Shown: piece after piece, positions 35,301-47,300 of the stretch
How positions within the stretch are numbered: the stretch's first letter is position 1
How the letters are laid out: the number at the start of each line of letters is the position of its first letter
From: Hippasteria phrygiana
Lineage: Eukaryota > Echinodermata > Asteroidea > Valvatida > Goniasteridae
NCBI GenBank assembly: GCA_037893225.1
Contig: JAZGUH010000487.1
Coordinates: forward strand, 372,001 to 436,000
DNA length: 64,000 bases
Direction of reading: 5' to 3'
Made by a program: the position numbers and the translations under genes
The notes under the pieces: model-generated
The model's input: the letters and a program-made list of their open reading frames with translations, nothing else
What the model was told of the DNA's origin: nothing
Database searches by the model: none

Positions 35301-38300
35301 GCGAGTCCGCATCAAAGTATTAAATTCAGCCATAAATTCTGTACCAGGGTCTACTTTTATCGTGAGAGGCCAAGACAAGGGCGATCTTTTGTAAATCTTT
35401 TTTATCGCCTCTACAACTTGAGTACTCGTTTTATTCGTCAAGGGTTCAGCTTCTTTATATCGAGTGGCCACATCGACGATCGTCAACGCGTATTTATATC
35501 TTTTGCGTTTAACTACGTCGTGAGGTAGATACAACAGATCCGCTTGATGTTGTTCATTAGGCCGCCCTATAACCTTATTGAGACTCGTAGGTCTCGGTAT
35601 AAAACTGGGGGCTGGTAAATATATTTGCCACATGGCTTGTTTTCTCAACCAATTTCTAACGTCTGGCTCGGGCACGTTGGCTTTTAACGACAATTTTTTT
35701 ATAGCGCCTGCACCTTTCCAATATCCTTTAGGGCTGTAAAATATTTTACTTAGTTTTGTTTCCATTTTATTTTATACTTTGTAAAAATTTTAACGACTTA
35801 TTAAAAATGGCGAGTGCATTAATGATGATTGGTGGAGCTCTTGTAAACGCTTTAGCGTTTAGCGGATCGAACTTTCTATTTTCGAAGATGGGCGGGTCGT
35901 CGGCTGAAGAACGTAAACGACACGACCTCGCTTTAGAACAATTAACTCGAGCTAAACAAGAGTGGGTGGAACAAAGAACCAAGGTTCTAGATTATCTAAA
36001 CGATCGACTACATAAAGAAGCCAAGGCTCAAAAAGATTTTAGAAATGTAGATGAGGCGTTGAGACTATATAACGAAGTAACCAACGAAGATATGCGATTA
36101 CCTCGTGAACCTGTATTGTCAGACTTTTACATACCCAGCGAAGGCCAAAAAGATGGTGAAATTGCATTTATCGTAGGAGGCACTGCTGTTTTAGGATTTT
36201 TAGTTTATAAGTTTATTTAAAAGTGTTTGCTTTTTTGTTTTTAGGTTTATTTAAAAGTTTTTTTGCTTTTTATTTTGTTTCGTTAAGTAAAATGAACGCA
36301 ATTTATGTAAGCAAACTGAATCCACACAGAAGTTTAAAAAATCCTAGAGCGTTAAAAGGGTTGAGACAATCGATGGTTATTACTCATAATCCTAGTACCG
36401 CGTCGGCTGGCAGTCTGTTGATCGTTGAATTTCCTATGTTGAGTCAAGACGATGTAGTCGTACCTGGTACAGTACGATTAGCTTTTAATATAGACTTAGA
36501 ATCTGAAGGCACTGGCGAAGATGATGCAAGAACTCTATATTATAACGTCGCCCGAAATTTAATTAGTGGCGTAAGAATCAAACTAGAAGGTAAAGATTTC
36601 GTAGCGTTTACGGATGCCGATGTATATAACGCGTATAAAGACTTGTGGCGACCAGCCAGCGCGAACGATGCGTATCGAGGACTCGAAGATAGCAACGTTA
36701 CGAAACTCAGAATCGGCGCTAGCAGTGGGGTTGCTAGCGCGAATGGTGGAAAAGACAAAGCGATTGCCAATGCTTACGGTAACCGATATTACATTCCTCT
36801 AGATTTTGAAATGCTTACGGATCATCAGCCTTTTAGTCCATCGACGCTCAAAGATAGACTAACTTATGAATTTACATTTAACGATCACGCTAGCGTAGTA
36901 AAATCTACCGATAACAACGCAAAGTATAAAATTTCGGGGTTAGATCTCGAGTTTGAAACGGTGACCAATAAAATATTGGCAGACAATATCAGACAAAAAT
37001 ATCGAGGTAAAACTCATTTTCTATACGAAAAAGTTCAAAGATATACGGTTTTAACGTTAAACAAGTCCGATACTACTTGGAACATTAATCTCAATCAAGC
37101 CATTAGAAGTCTCAAAGGTATACTTCTTTTATTTAAAGAATCGGGCGAAAAAGATCCTCGAATTTTTTATAATCCAAAGATCGAAAAAGTAGACGTTACG
37201 ATAGAGGGCAAGCCGAATCAATTGTATAGTCAGGGCATGAAGCGTTATCAACACTGGGATGAGATTACCAAGTTTTTCGGTGACTCTAATACAGAATTTG
37301 GTGCCAGCGTGTCCAAAGACTTAGAATTACACGATATGACTCTAGGAGATTATTTAAGCACTAGTTACGGTCTTTGGCTAGATACGAGGGTAACCGACGA
37401 CAACAAAAGTCACGGTTCTGGCAGGAAAATAGGAGCCGTAGGTGGGGGTATTTCTCTCCATTTAGAAAGAGAGGCCGAGACAGCTGGTTCTCTAAAATGT
37501 TACGTTTTCTTGGTGATGGATGGTCAGTTGGTGTTAGAAGATGGAAGATTTAGCGGTAGTTACTCTTAAAATAGTCTTTACTATAAATAAGCCGTGCCCC
37601 TTAAAAGATTTAGCGGTAGTTACTCTTAAAAGAGTAAATTATCTACCTTACTATTAAATATGCATAAAACGTTTCCAAAAACACCACACTGTGCGCTAGT
37701 ATGCGGTAGGACTAATTCGGGTAAAACCAAATATATTTTAGATCTATTAGAAACTGAGTATAAAGATCACTTTGAAAATATCGTAGTTATTTGCCCTACG
37801 TTGAGCAACAACAAGACTTATCGCGAGAGACGTTGGTTGTGGTCAGATCCCGAGATATACCTATGCGATTTAGAGGTAGAAAAGGTGTCTCTCAACGAAG
37901 CTTTAGAATTTTATAGAGCTCGATTTAAAGGATCGCACGTTCTATTTTTGATAGACGATTGTAGCTCGGAACAAGACATAAAATATCGTAAGGCGGCGCT
38001 CGGGAAAAACACTTGCGTTTTAACGAAATTGGCGTTTAGCGGTAGGCATGACAATCACTACTGTTGGTTAATGACCCAAAAGTATAATTGCGTAATGACA
38101 GATTTTAGAGCTCAAACTGCATTTGTCGTATTGTTCTATTGCAAAGATAAAACTAGTTTCGATCAATGTCTCGATGAAAATGATGCGGTGCCTTTAGAAG
38201 AAAGATCGAGAATTAAAAAGATTTTAAGAGATGTGCCTTTTAGTAAATTATTGGTAAAAACTGATCCTCCAGTCTGTTGGCAGTTGATCTATAGTTGATC

Positions 38301-41300
38301 TATAGTTGATCTATTAGATGACTGTTAGATAACTGTTAGATAACTATTAGATGATTTATAGATGATTTATAGATAACTGTTAGATAACTATTAGATAACT
38401 ATTAGATGATTTATAGATAGCTGTTAGATACCTGTTAGATACCTGTTAGATACCTGTTAGATAACTGTTAGATGATCTACAGATTATCTAGTCATCTATA
38501 AAATATGATAGAATATCTAGACCTATTATTAAAACTAGTAATAGCCATCAACTTATCTTTATTTTCTTACGATTATATTTCTTGTAGAAATAAGATTAAA
38601 AAATATAGTTCTATTTTAAATGAGCAAGTCGATAGAATCTCTAAGCACGTTATCTCAAGAACCTCATCCAATAGTAGCTGCTACACCCACGACCATAGCG
38701 ACGATCCCAGAAGCAACTATGTCCAAAAATAGACTTTTGGGCGTAGTTGCTTCCGGTGATTCTAAAAAATATTTCGGTAAAGAATACTCCGTCAATGAAA
38801 TAGAGGGCTTGACTGTGGAAAAACAAGAAAAGCTATATAAAAGATACGAAGCTAAGCTCGGTAAAGAAATGATAGTCAGTTTGGGGAGCTGCGTGTTGAC
38901 CTGTTACGCAAAAGCTTTAGGCGCGACTTTGCCGCTGGCTTCACCATTCGGTTATAAACTTTGTTTAGATTCTGAAGAAGCCCTTATCAACGACTTAGAA
39001 AAAGATCCCGTTATTTCTAGCAGCTTGTCCAGTTTACTTTGCGAAGTGCATTACAATTATGGGGTTTATTTATCTCCTTTGGTGGCTATGTTGATCACGA
39101 CTAAACATTTACAGGTAGATAGTAGTAATAATAGTATTACAAATAATAGTAGTATTATTATAAAAGATGAGTCTAGAAACGACAACGACGGATCAAGTAG
39201 CAGAGACTCCCCAGCCTCCCCAAGAAACGCCCCAAGAGACTCCGCCTCCCCAAGAGCCGGCTCGGCCTCCACAAGAGCCGACTCAGCCGGCTCTATCAAG
39301 AGTCACACAAAAAAGAGCAAAAGACCCTAAAAGAGTAGAGCAAGGTAAAAAACTGGCCGAAAGAAATAGAAAGATGAAAGAACAAATACAAAAAATGCAA
39401 AGTATAGAAGAAGAACCTCCCCAGCAAACGCCAGCGCTAACGATGAGAGACATTCCGAGCTGGGGATACGCGATAGTTGGTTTGGTTGTTTTAGGAATTG
39501 GATATCTCGCGTTTAAAAAGAGTAAACCTGTAGATTCGCAGCGAGAGGTGGGGGTAGGAGTTACGACCGCAACTTCAACCCCTAAAGTTGAAGAACTATT
39601 AGAAATGGAATAAATAAAAAAATAAAAAAATGTTTGTACAAGTAAAATGGATACGAAGAACGTTGCAAATACTCTTTATCACGGCGCTGTGTTGAGTTTG
39701 TTGACTGTAGGTTATACTATGTTGAGTAAAAAACTTTTGAAAATTAAGCCCGCCGATTTAGGAAAGCTAGACGTAGAAGATACGATTAAAATAACCGCTA
39801 CGGTAGGTAGCGCTCTAGCTACTCAGACTTGGTTAGTGAGCCAAGGAATAATTCCTCAGAATGTAGTAAATACTACGTAAAATATAAAATATACTACTTA
39901 TTAAAATGGCTGAAGGTGGAGAAGATTTCGAAATGGGCGACCGAGGTCGAGAAGATGAACAAGCTGATGCTGATGCTGATGTTGATTTCGAATTAGACAG
40001 AGACGATGAAGGGCCGTTTTCTAATGATTATCAAGAAGAATTAGAAAATCGGTTAAAACTACTAAATAAAGATGACTCTACATCAATAGAAAAACTTAAG
40101 GTGATGTTGGTTAAAGAAAAACTATCCAAGTTCTATAAATATATATATGAGACTAGTGGATATACACCAGGTATTGAAGATACTACTAATTTTAGAAGTG
40201 ATGAAGATGGGGGATTATCTGTAAGATGGGATAAAGGAAAGAAATGGGTTCAATTAACACAAAAAAAAAATCCGCGTTTGTTTTTACAATTAAACACTAT
40301 TCAAGGTAGAACTAACGCAGAATTTATCAGATATAATCTTGGTTTTGATGATTATGCATCTAGTAAATCCATTAGTAAACCTCAACAAGAAATAAGCCAG
40401 ATACACCCCGAAAATCTTGAGATGAGTGAACTTCCAAAAGCGGCCGATGATGTTGGCGGTATCGTAAAAAAAGTAGTAGTAGATGTATTGAGAAAAGAAG
40501 TAGATTTGACGAGCCAAGATGTTGATTTTGGTGGATTACAATATGAAGTAGATGTACTACTTGATAAAGAAAATCGACGAAAAAAAGAATTAGATGAACA
40601 AAAAACTACATTAGATAAACAAAAAACTGCATTAGATGAACAAGTTAGCGCATTAAATAAAACAATAAATATAGTAGAGGGGCGAGTAAAAACATTAAAT
40701 AGAACGAAAGAACGAGTAGCTAAACGAAAAACAGCATTAGATGAACGAGAAAAAGTAGTAGCTGAACGAGAAAAAGTATTAGCTGAACGAGAAACAGTAA
40801 TTGCTAAAATTACAGGATTAAAGAACCTTAGAGAAATTGCTGGTTTAAGCAAAGCGTTAGAAACTCGCAAAGGCGAGTTAGAATTAAATTTAGCTCAATT
40901 AAGAAGGTTACATGATGAAATTAATCAAACCAAAGCCGAACTAACTGAAGCAATGAGCGAAGGAGAGAGACGAGAAATAGCCAATCGATTAAAAGATATA
41001 AATGATGAAAGATCCGCTAGAATGACAGCGGTGCTCGAAAATGAACGAGGAATGAAAAATCAAATCGCTAGAATAAAAGAAACGTTTAATAAAATATTAG
41101 AAGGAGATACCTCGCTAGCAGAAAAGATTAGAATTCTGTTTCGAGAACAGGGCGTGACGGTCGTTAGTATATTGGCCGCGTTTGCTTTAGCTATAAGTAC
41201 GATCGTTTCTTCTTTGGTAGCGGCTTTTGGTGGCGTCGCTGCAGCAGTTGTTCCTGCTCCGACTCCGGTTCCGCCTAAACCCGGAGGTAACGTGAAAGAT

Positions 41301-44300
41301 TGGATAAGTAACCATTTAAAAAACTTGGCTAATTTGCTAAAAAAGCTCGGGGGTAAGTTATTAGTCGCTTTACCTGGTATTTTGGGTACTATCGCGAGTT
41401 GGTTGTTCACTCTATTAAGTAAGTCAGTCGGTTGGCTGGCAGAGCACGTGTGGACATTATTGGTAGGTGTTGGTACTTTGATAGTATACATGCACAAAAA
41501 ATTAAAATAATAAGTCATATAAAATATACTACTTTATAAAATGACCGCAGAATCCGTTTACCCTAAATTGCCCGATGTTCCTAGAGAAACGAACGAGTCT
41601 TCAGTCTTTAGGTTAAATAAAATCGAACGAGTGCAAAAAGAGATAGCCAACGAGAGAGATAAGAGAGAACGGTTACACAAAAAGTATAATAAAATTATTA
41701 CCTGTTTATCTAACGCAGAGACCGTTATAGAATGTCTCGGAGCTTTATCCGGTACAATAGGCATAGTCAGCGTTGTTGGTATCATTAGTATACCTGTAGG
41801 TGTGGTGCTAGAAGGATTAGCTATAGGATGCGTGGGTGTAAGTTTGGCATTAAAACGATTTAGTAAAAAGTTTAGAGGTAAAGCTAAGAAACACGATGAG
41901 ATTAGAGTAGTAGCAGAAACAAAATTAAATACCATAGATGAATTAGTGTCTCAGGCCGTAGACGATGGCGATGTAAGTCACGAAGAATTTACTTTAATTA
42001 ATGATGAATTAAAAAAGATTTACGGAATGAAAGAAGCTATTAGGACACAAACTAAAGCGAGAGAAGAGTCCGTTAGAAATCAAAAAGAAATAGACGATGA
42101 GGTCGAAAAGAAAGTGGTCGAGCTTCTAGCGAAAGAAAAAAAAGATCTTATCGCAAAACTTACAACTTTAAATTAGAAATATGTAAAGAGTATGAGTGTG
42201 ATTCTAACGTGAGCCCATTGAGACCTCCTGATTATGAGAGTTTAGAGACTAGGCCTAGCGCTCCTTGCAAAGAGTAGTTGTAGTTAGTAACGCAGTAGAT
42301 TTATGTAACACAAAAAAACCCTCACCTCTACTGAGTGTAGAGGTGAGGGTTTTTTTGCCTTGTGACAAATCATGTTTTGCCTTTTTCGCCCGGGCGCCCG
42401 GGCGATTTCGTACGCTTGTGGGATATGGAAAATACTTTTTATTTTCTTGATTTTGTGCTAATTTTGGTGTGTAGTACCCCAGCAAAATTTTGGGCGATTT
42501 TTTGGGCTATTTTGTTTCTAAAAAATTTGACGTATGTACCCACAGCAAAATTAGAGAGAAAAGTGAAAAAACAGGAAATGACATGGGATCGGCATTTCCC
42601 TTACTACTCGTTGTGCGACCACCCGTTTGCGTTCACACACGCGCGTTAGGTCACGCGGGTCGATCATTCGGGATAAAATGTCATTGTGCAGTGTCATGTG
42701 CACATGCGCATTTAAATACCGAATTGGCTTATTCGTTTGCTCGTACCATGGAGGAAGGTGCTCGTACCTAGCCTTGATCAAGGCTGTCAAGCTTGTTCCC
42801 TTTTTACGAGCAAGCGCCCAGCGCTGGCTAGTCTTGGTTCAAGACGTTACTGTCTGATACTTGTCATCAACAGAGGGCGCAATTTACAGGCTGTCACCGG
42901 CGGGCGTCGCGATCAATCACGGATGTTAGGCCGTGTCCGAAATAGGCGTCTAGAGCTACAGCTACGGCTACGTCACGCGTAATTGTAATGGACGAACACC
43001 CAGAGAATAGCCCTAGACAAGCGATTCGGACGTAGCCTACAGTAAAGAACCGAGCAAAGAACGGTAAAATCGATTCTTAACAGAGCGCGTAATGTAAAAC
43101 ATTTTAGAATCGAATACATTGCCGAGTCGATTTACTGAGAAACACGAAGCTTCTTGGATGCAACCAAGACTAAGCGCTGGCTTGGCCTACACGTACATGC
43201 ACGAACATGTACGTACACATCTGTAAACAGTACGAAGAATACAATACGTGTACGTGCCCAGTCACCATACGTACACGCACAGTCGAGGCGAAAGATAGTC
43301 TTGGTTCCAAGACGTCCTTAGCGGTGCGACGTATAGCGCGCACGGCCGGCCGACAGCGCCCTCTCGCTACACACACACACACACACACACACACCCAGTC
43401 ATGTAAACGGGTGCAATCGTGGACCTCCCATTGTTCCTCTTTTGTTTATACTCTAACTTTTTCGGAAGGCCTCCCATTGGTTTTGTACACGATTTTCAAT
43501 CGTGGACGTTAGGTCAAACGTGGACCCTTTGTCTACGCTCGAATTCTTTTGTCCTAGGTCCACGATTGCCGGCATATACAAACTCACACACACACACACG
43601 CCAAGGCCAAATCGCTTTGGCCTTGGCGATTGCCGGTGTTTACACACTTGTATGGGTGAGTTTGTATATGCCGGCAATCGTGGACCTAGGACAAAAGAAT
43701 TCGAGCATAGACAAAGGGTCCACGTTTGACCTAACGTCCACGATTGAAAATCGTGTACAAAACCAATGGGAGGCCTTCCGAAAAAGTTAAAAGTATAAAC
43801 AAAAGAGGAACAATGGGAGGTCCACGATTGCACCCGTTTACATGACTGTGTGTGTGTGTGTCTGGTGTAGCTATATAGAGGGCGCTGCCGTGCGCGCTGT
43901 ACGTCGCACCGCGCTAAGGACATCTTAGCCTTGATCAAGGCTGTCAAGCTTTGTTCCCTATTAAAGGGACACGCTGCTTTGGATTTTGCGATTTGGGCTA
44001 TAAAACTGAAATGGATATGGTTAGGAAGCTTTTTACAAAGTAGAATATAAAGATTCACATAACTATCCCTTCAAATTGCGTGTTTTTTGTTTAATTTCGT
44101 GACAAATAACGGTCCGCCATTTTGTAGAACCAAACTTTTGACTCCACAAAATGGCAGACCGTGTTCACCAGTCGTATTTCCAGTCGCAGTTGGATAAAGT
44201 ACGTTCTGTTGATCCATTTTTATGTACTGTGGCACGCGGCGCGCAGCACTGGCGATATGTGTCGCGAGGTAGAGAATGGTACCTGGCGATCATCTGATAG

Positions 44301-47300
44301 GTTTACAAGGCCACTGGCTGCGGCGCCAGCCTAAAGACTCTTACAGCGTATTTTGCGCATTATTTAGACGGTGGTATTTACTACTGGAAATAAGTCTATG
44401 TTTCGCGGGTCAGATGTCAGGGATCAGAGGCAATTTTTTTGTTTTGTAATCACTACTCACTAATTACAACACATTATACGTGTTTTTTGCATGAACAACG
44501 CATATAAAAGATAAGGAATATTTCCAAACAGCAAAATTTCATGACATTTGAAGGCAATGTGTCCCTTTAACGAGCTGAGCGAGCGCCCAGCGCTGACCTG
44601 GCCAACACAACCCAGTACGTACGTACGTACGTACGTACGTACGTACGTGCCCAGTCCTGGTGCCCAGTCACCACCATACGTACACGCATAGTCGAGGCGA
44701 AAGCTAAAGACAGCCTTGACCCAACCGCGTTTGCTCACTATGATAATGAGTACGCGCTATGGTAAACAGTCTTCTCTCATTGGATAATGAGATGAGATGA
44801 CGCGCGCGCGCATCATATGCCTGTTAACGTTTACATTTGAAGCGCGTGTTTACTTTGGACTAGACTGTGTACGTGTATCGTGAATATGCATATTCGAGTC
44901 AAAGTTTACGGGGTTTAATTGGCTCGGCCAATATTGGCCGAAAATATAAAGAAATACATAGGACATTCGGCACGGTCGGGCCGGGCAAGGCTGTCATTGC
45001 ATTCGCCTCAACTATGCGTGTACGTATGGTGGGGACTGTGCACGTACGTACATGTACATTGTACTGTATTATACGCACTGTTTACGGATGTGTGTGGGGA
45101 CGTACGTGTACGTGCAGGCTAGGCCAGCACTGGCAATGGGCGCTCGCTCGTTTCGGGAACAAGCTTGACGGCCTTGATCAAGGGTTTAGACTCCCACCCC
45201 CCCCCCCCCCCCCCCCAAAAAAGAAAAGAAGTAGCATTGTTAATGTGTTAAGTAATGAAAACCGAGGTCGACCACAGATAGATCATGGAGGAAGAATAGA
45301 TCTTCCACCATGGACATGTCGGAATCGCTGTACCGCATACATCATTCTGGTCAGCCGTTGCAGGGCTTCTTGGTAATTATGTATAAATTTGGCAATTCAA
45401 ATTGTGGCCTACCTTTGTCATGTTTCATTGTTTGTATGTGCTTTTGAAGAATGCTGGTCAACTCGCCCCCTAGCAAACTCGCCCATTACAAACTCGCCCC
45501 CTGACCAATGACCGACTCCCTCCCTGCGATGACAAACTTGCCCCCTGACCAACTCGCCCCATACAAAGTCGCCCCCTGGTCAACTCGCCTCCTGACCAAC
45601 TCGCCCCCTAGCCAACTCACCTGACTGACCCACCCCCTGCGGGGCTTTGTTTGTTCCGTCCATTTGAATTTAAAGTAATCGTTAAGAAAATGTACTGACC
45701 CTGAAAAATTTACATTTGTATTCACCTTTTCCCCCATTAATTTTCACATGTATGTTTCAGTTTAACAAAAAGGCTTTCATACACCCTGCGAGAACTTAAG
45801 GCTAGCAAAACAATAGTAGATATACGATTGAATTATGAACGAATCATGTGCCGTTCCTCCCTAATTCAAAATTTGCAAACTTATCGAATCAGGGGCGGTT
45901 TGCGTTTTGGCGGTCCGACCCAAAAACGTTTCGGTTGTTTATCGTTTTGGTGATTTCGCATGAGTGCCTGCATGGTTTCCTGCATTTCAAATTACGTTCA
46001 TGCAACTCTTGGCGCGGCGCGCAGCGATGAAAAACCTGCCGGCTCTAACGAAATGTTAACCTCAGCATCATAGTTATATTAGTGCCTACTGCACGGGAAA
46101 TCAAAACACCAACTACATCCAAACAATCTTCAAGTCGCCTTCGAATAACTTCTATAATATTCAGGTTTTCCGTATGAAAATGCCTTTCTGCATCTTCCAC
46201 AGATCTAACCAAGTAGGTGAAAAAACTTGCGATATGCATGTCATGGGCACGATATCGCTGTGGGCGGCACAGCTTATGCGCATAAAACACTGCATCCGGT
46301 ATGCATCATTCTCGACTCCATGGGCGCGTTCCAGGGGTTAAGATCGCGCAAGGCATGGTGGGAAAAACATGGTGGGAAAAACATGGCGCAGCAAGATCGT
46401 ACCCATGGTAACGAGGTTGGGTATGCATATGCTCGAGCGTAGTCGGGCTATTGTGTTACACACAATACGAAGATGTAGACCACAGGAATCCAGACGTTCA
46501 CTGTCCGTAGATAGTCGATAGGTGGCGCTTCAATATATTTATTGCAAACTCCGTTATATATTTTAATGTTTGACTTTATATTTGCAACTCGCTTCGATCT
46601 ATAAATATTGCGACCTGGCCCTTAAACGTCGTAGGTGGCGCTTCGCTTTATATATTGCAATTGTTCTATATATTTCTATTGGTTTCGTTCTATATATATA
46701 TTGGTTTCGTTCTATTTATATTGGTTTCGTTCTATATATATGAGTTTCGTTCTATATATATGGGTTTCGTTCTATATATATGGGTTTCGTTCTATATATA
46801 TGGGTTTCGTTCTATATATATGGGTTTCGTTCTATATATATGAGTTTCGTTCTATATATATATGAGTTTGGTAATAAAGTCATAAACGGCGCCTCATACA
46901 GGTGCGTGCGCACAACACGGCATCTACGAAATTCCCAAGACGTTGTTACTGGCGGTTCGTGGCTATTAATAGTTTGTCGTGATAACGCCCTCTCGCGGCG
47001 TGATAACGCCCTCTCGTTATCGCGTATACGTAACGTCTTGAAACAAGACTAACGCGAAATAGCCAAGACGTTCTTAGCGATTTGGCATTAACCTTTTAGA
47101 GGTATGGCGGACACAATAAGAGGGCGCTATTTGATTTGGGTATAAATACACAGGTTTTACCCAAATCAAATAGCGCCCTCCTATTGTGTCCGCCATACCT
47201 CTAAAAGGCTAATGGCCTTGGCGTGTCAGTAAGTGTGTAGTCTTGGTTCAAGACGACAGTGATCGATAATGGATCGTGTAGCGTCGCGTTTATTTGTTCC

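Larger units (their letters stand above)
26380..42608. mobile_element. Polinton/Maverick element (16,229 bp) in transporter intron 1
   Basis: The element is bounded by 228-bp inverted repeats that begin AG and end CT and is flanked by cgttg at 26375-26379 and 42609-42613. It carries the Polinton hallmark set: protein-primed DNA polymerase B, DDE integrase, A32-like ATPase, double jelly-roll major capsid protein and minor capsid-like proteins, plus structural genes typical of Maverick and adintovirus-like elements. A five-base rather than the usual six-base duplication is seen (acgttg / cgttgt overlap in five). The transporter is on the minus strand, so most element genes run antisense to it. 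Near-identical repeats suggest recent arrival; two frameshifts suggest decay or assembly error. No adenovirus-type protease was found. Confidence 0.95.

Noticed and set aside
36223..36291. N-terminal extension of the capsid protein
   Set aside because: It needs a GTG start and is a Phe-rich stretch unlike the family. The ATG at 36292 with the taaaATG context is preferred.
38283..38502. CRISPR array
   Set aside because: The repeats are short, degenerate and contiguous without unique spacers, and there are no cas genes.
40382..40870. 162-codon minus-strand frame inside the coiled-coil gene
   Set aside because: Shadow of the repetitive Glu/Lys/Leu coding sequence on the plus strand.
42312..42356. 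Bacterial rho-independent terminator
   Set aside because: The shape fits, but the host is an animal and no bacterial genes are present. Reported only as a hairpin of unknown role.
43419..44058. Near-identical proteins on opposite strands (123 and 201 codons)
   Set aside because: Mirror translations of the foldback palindrome.
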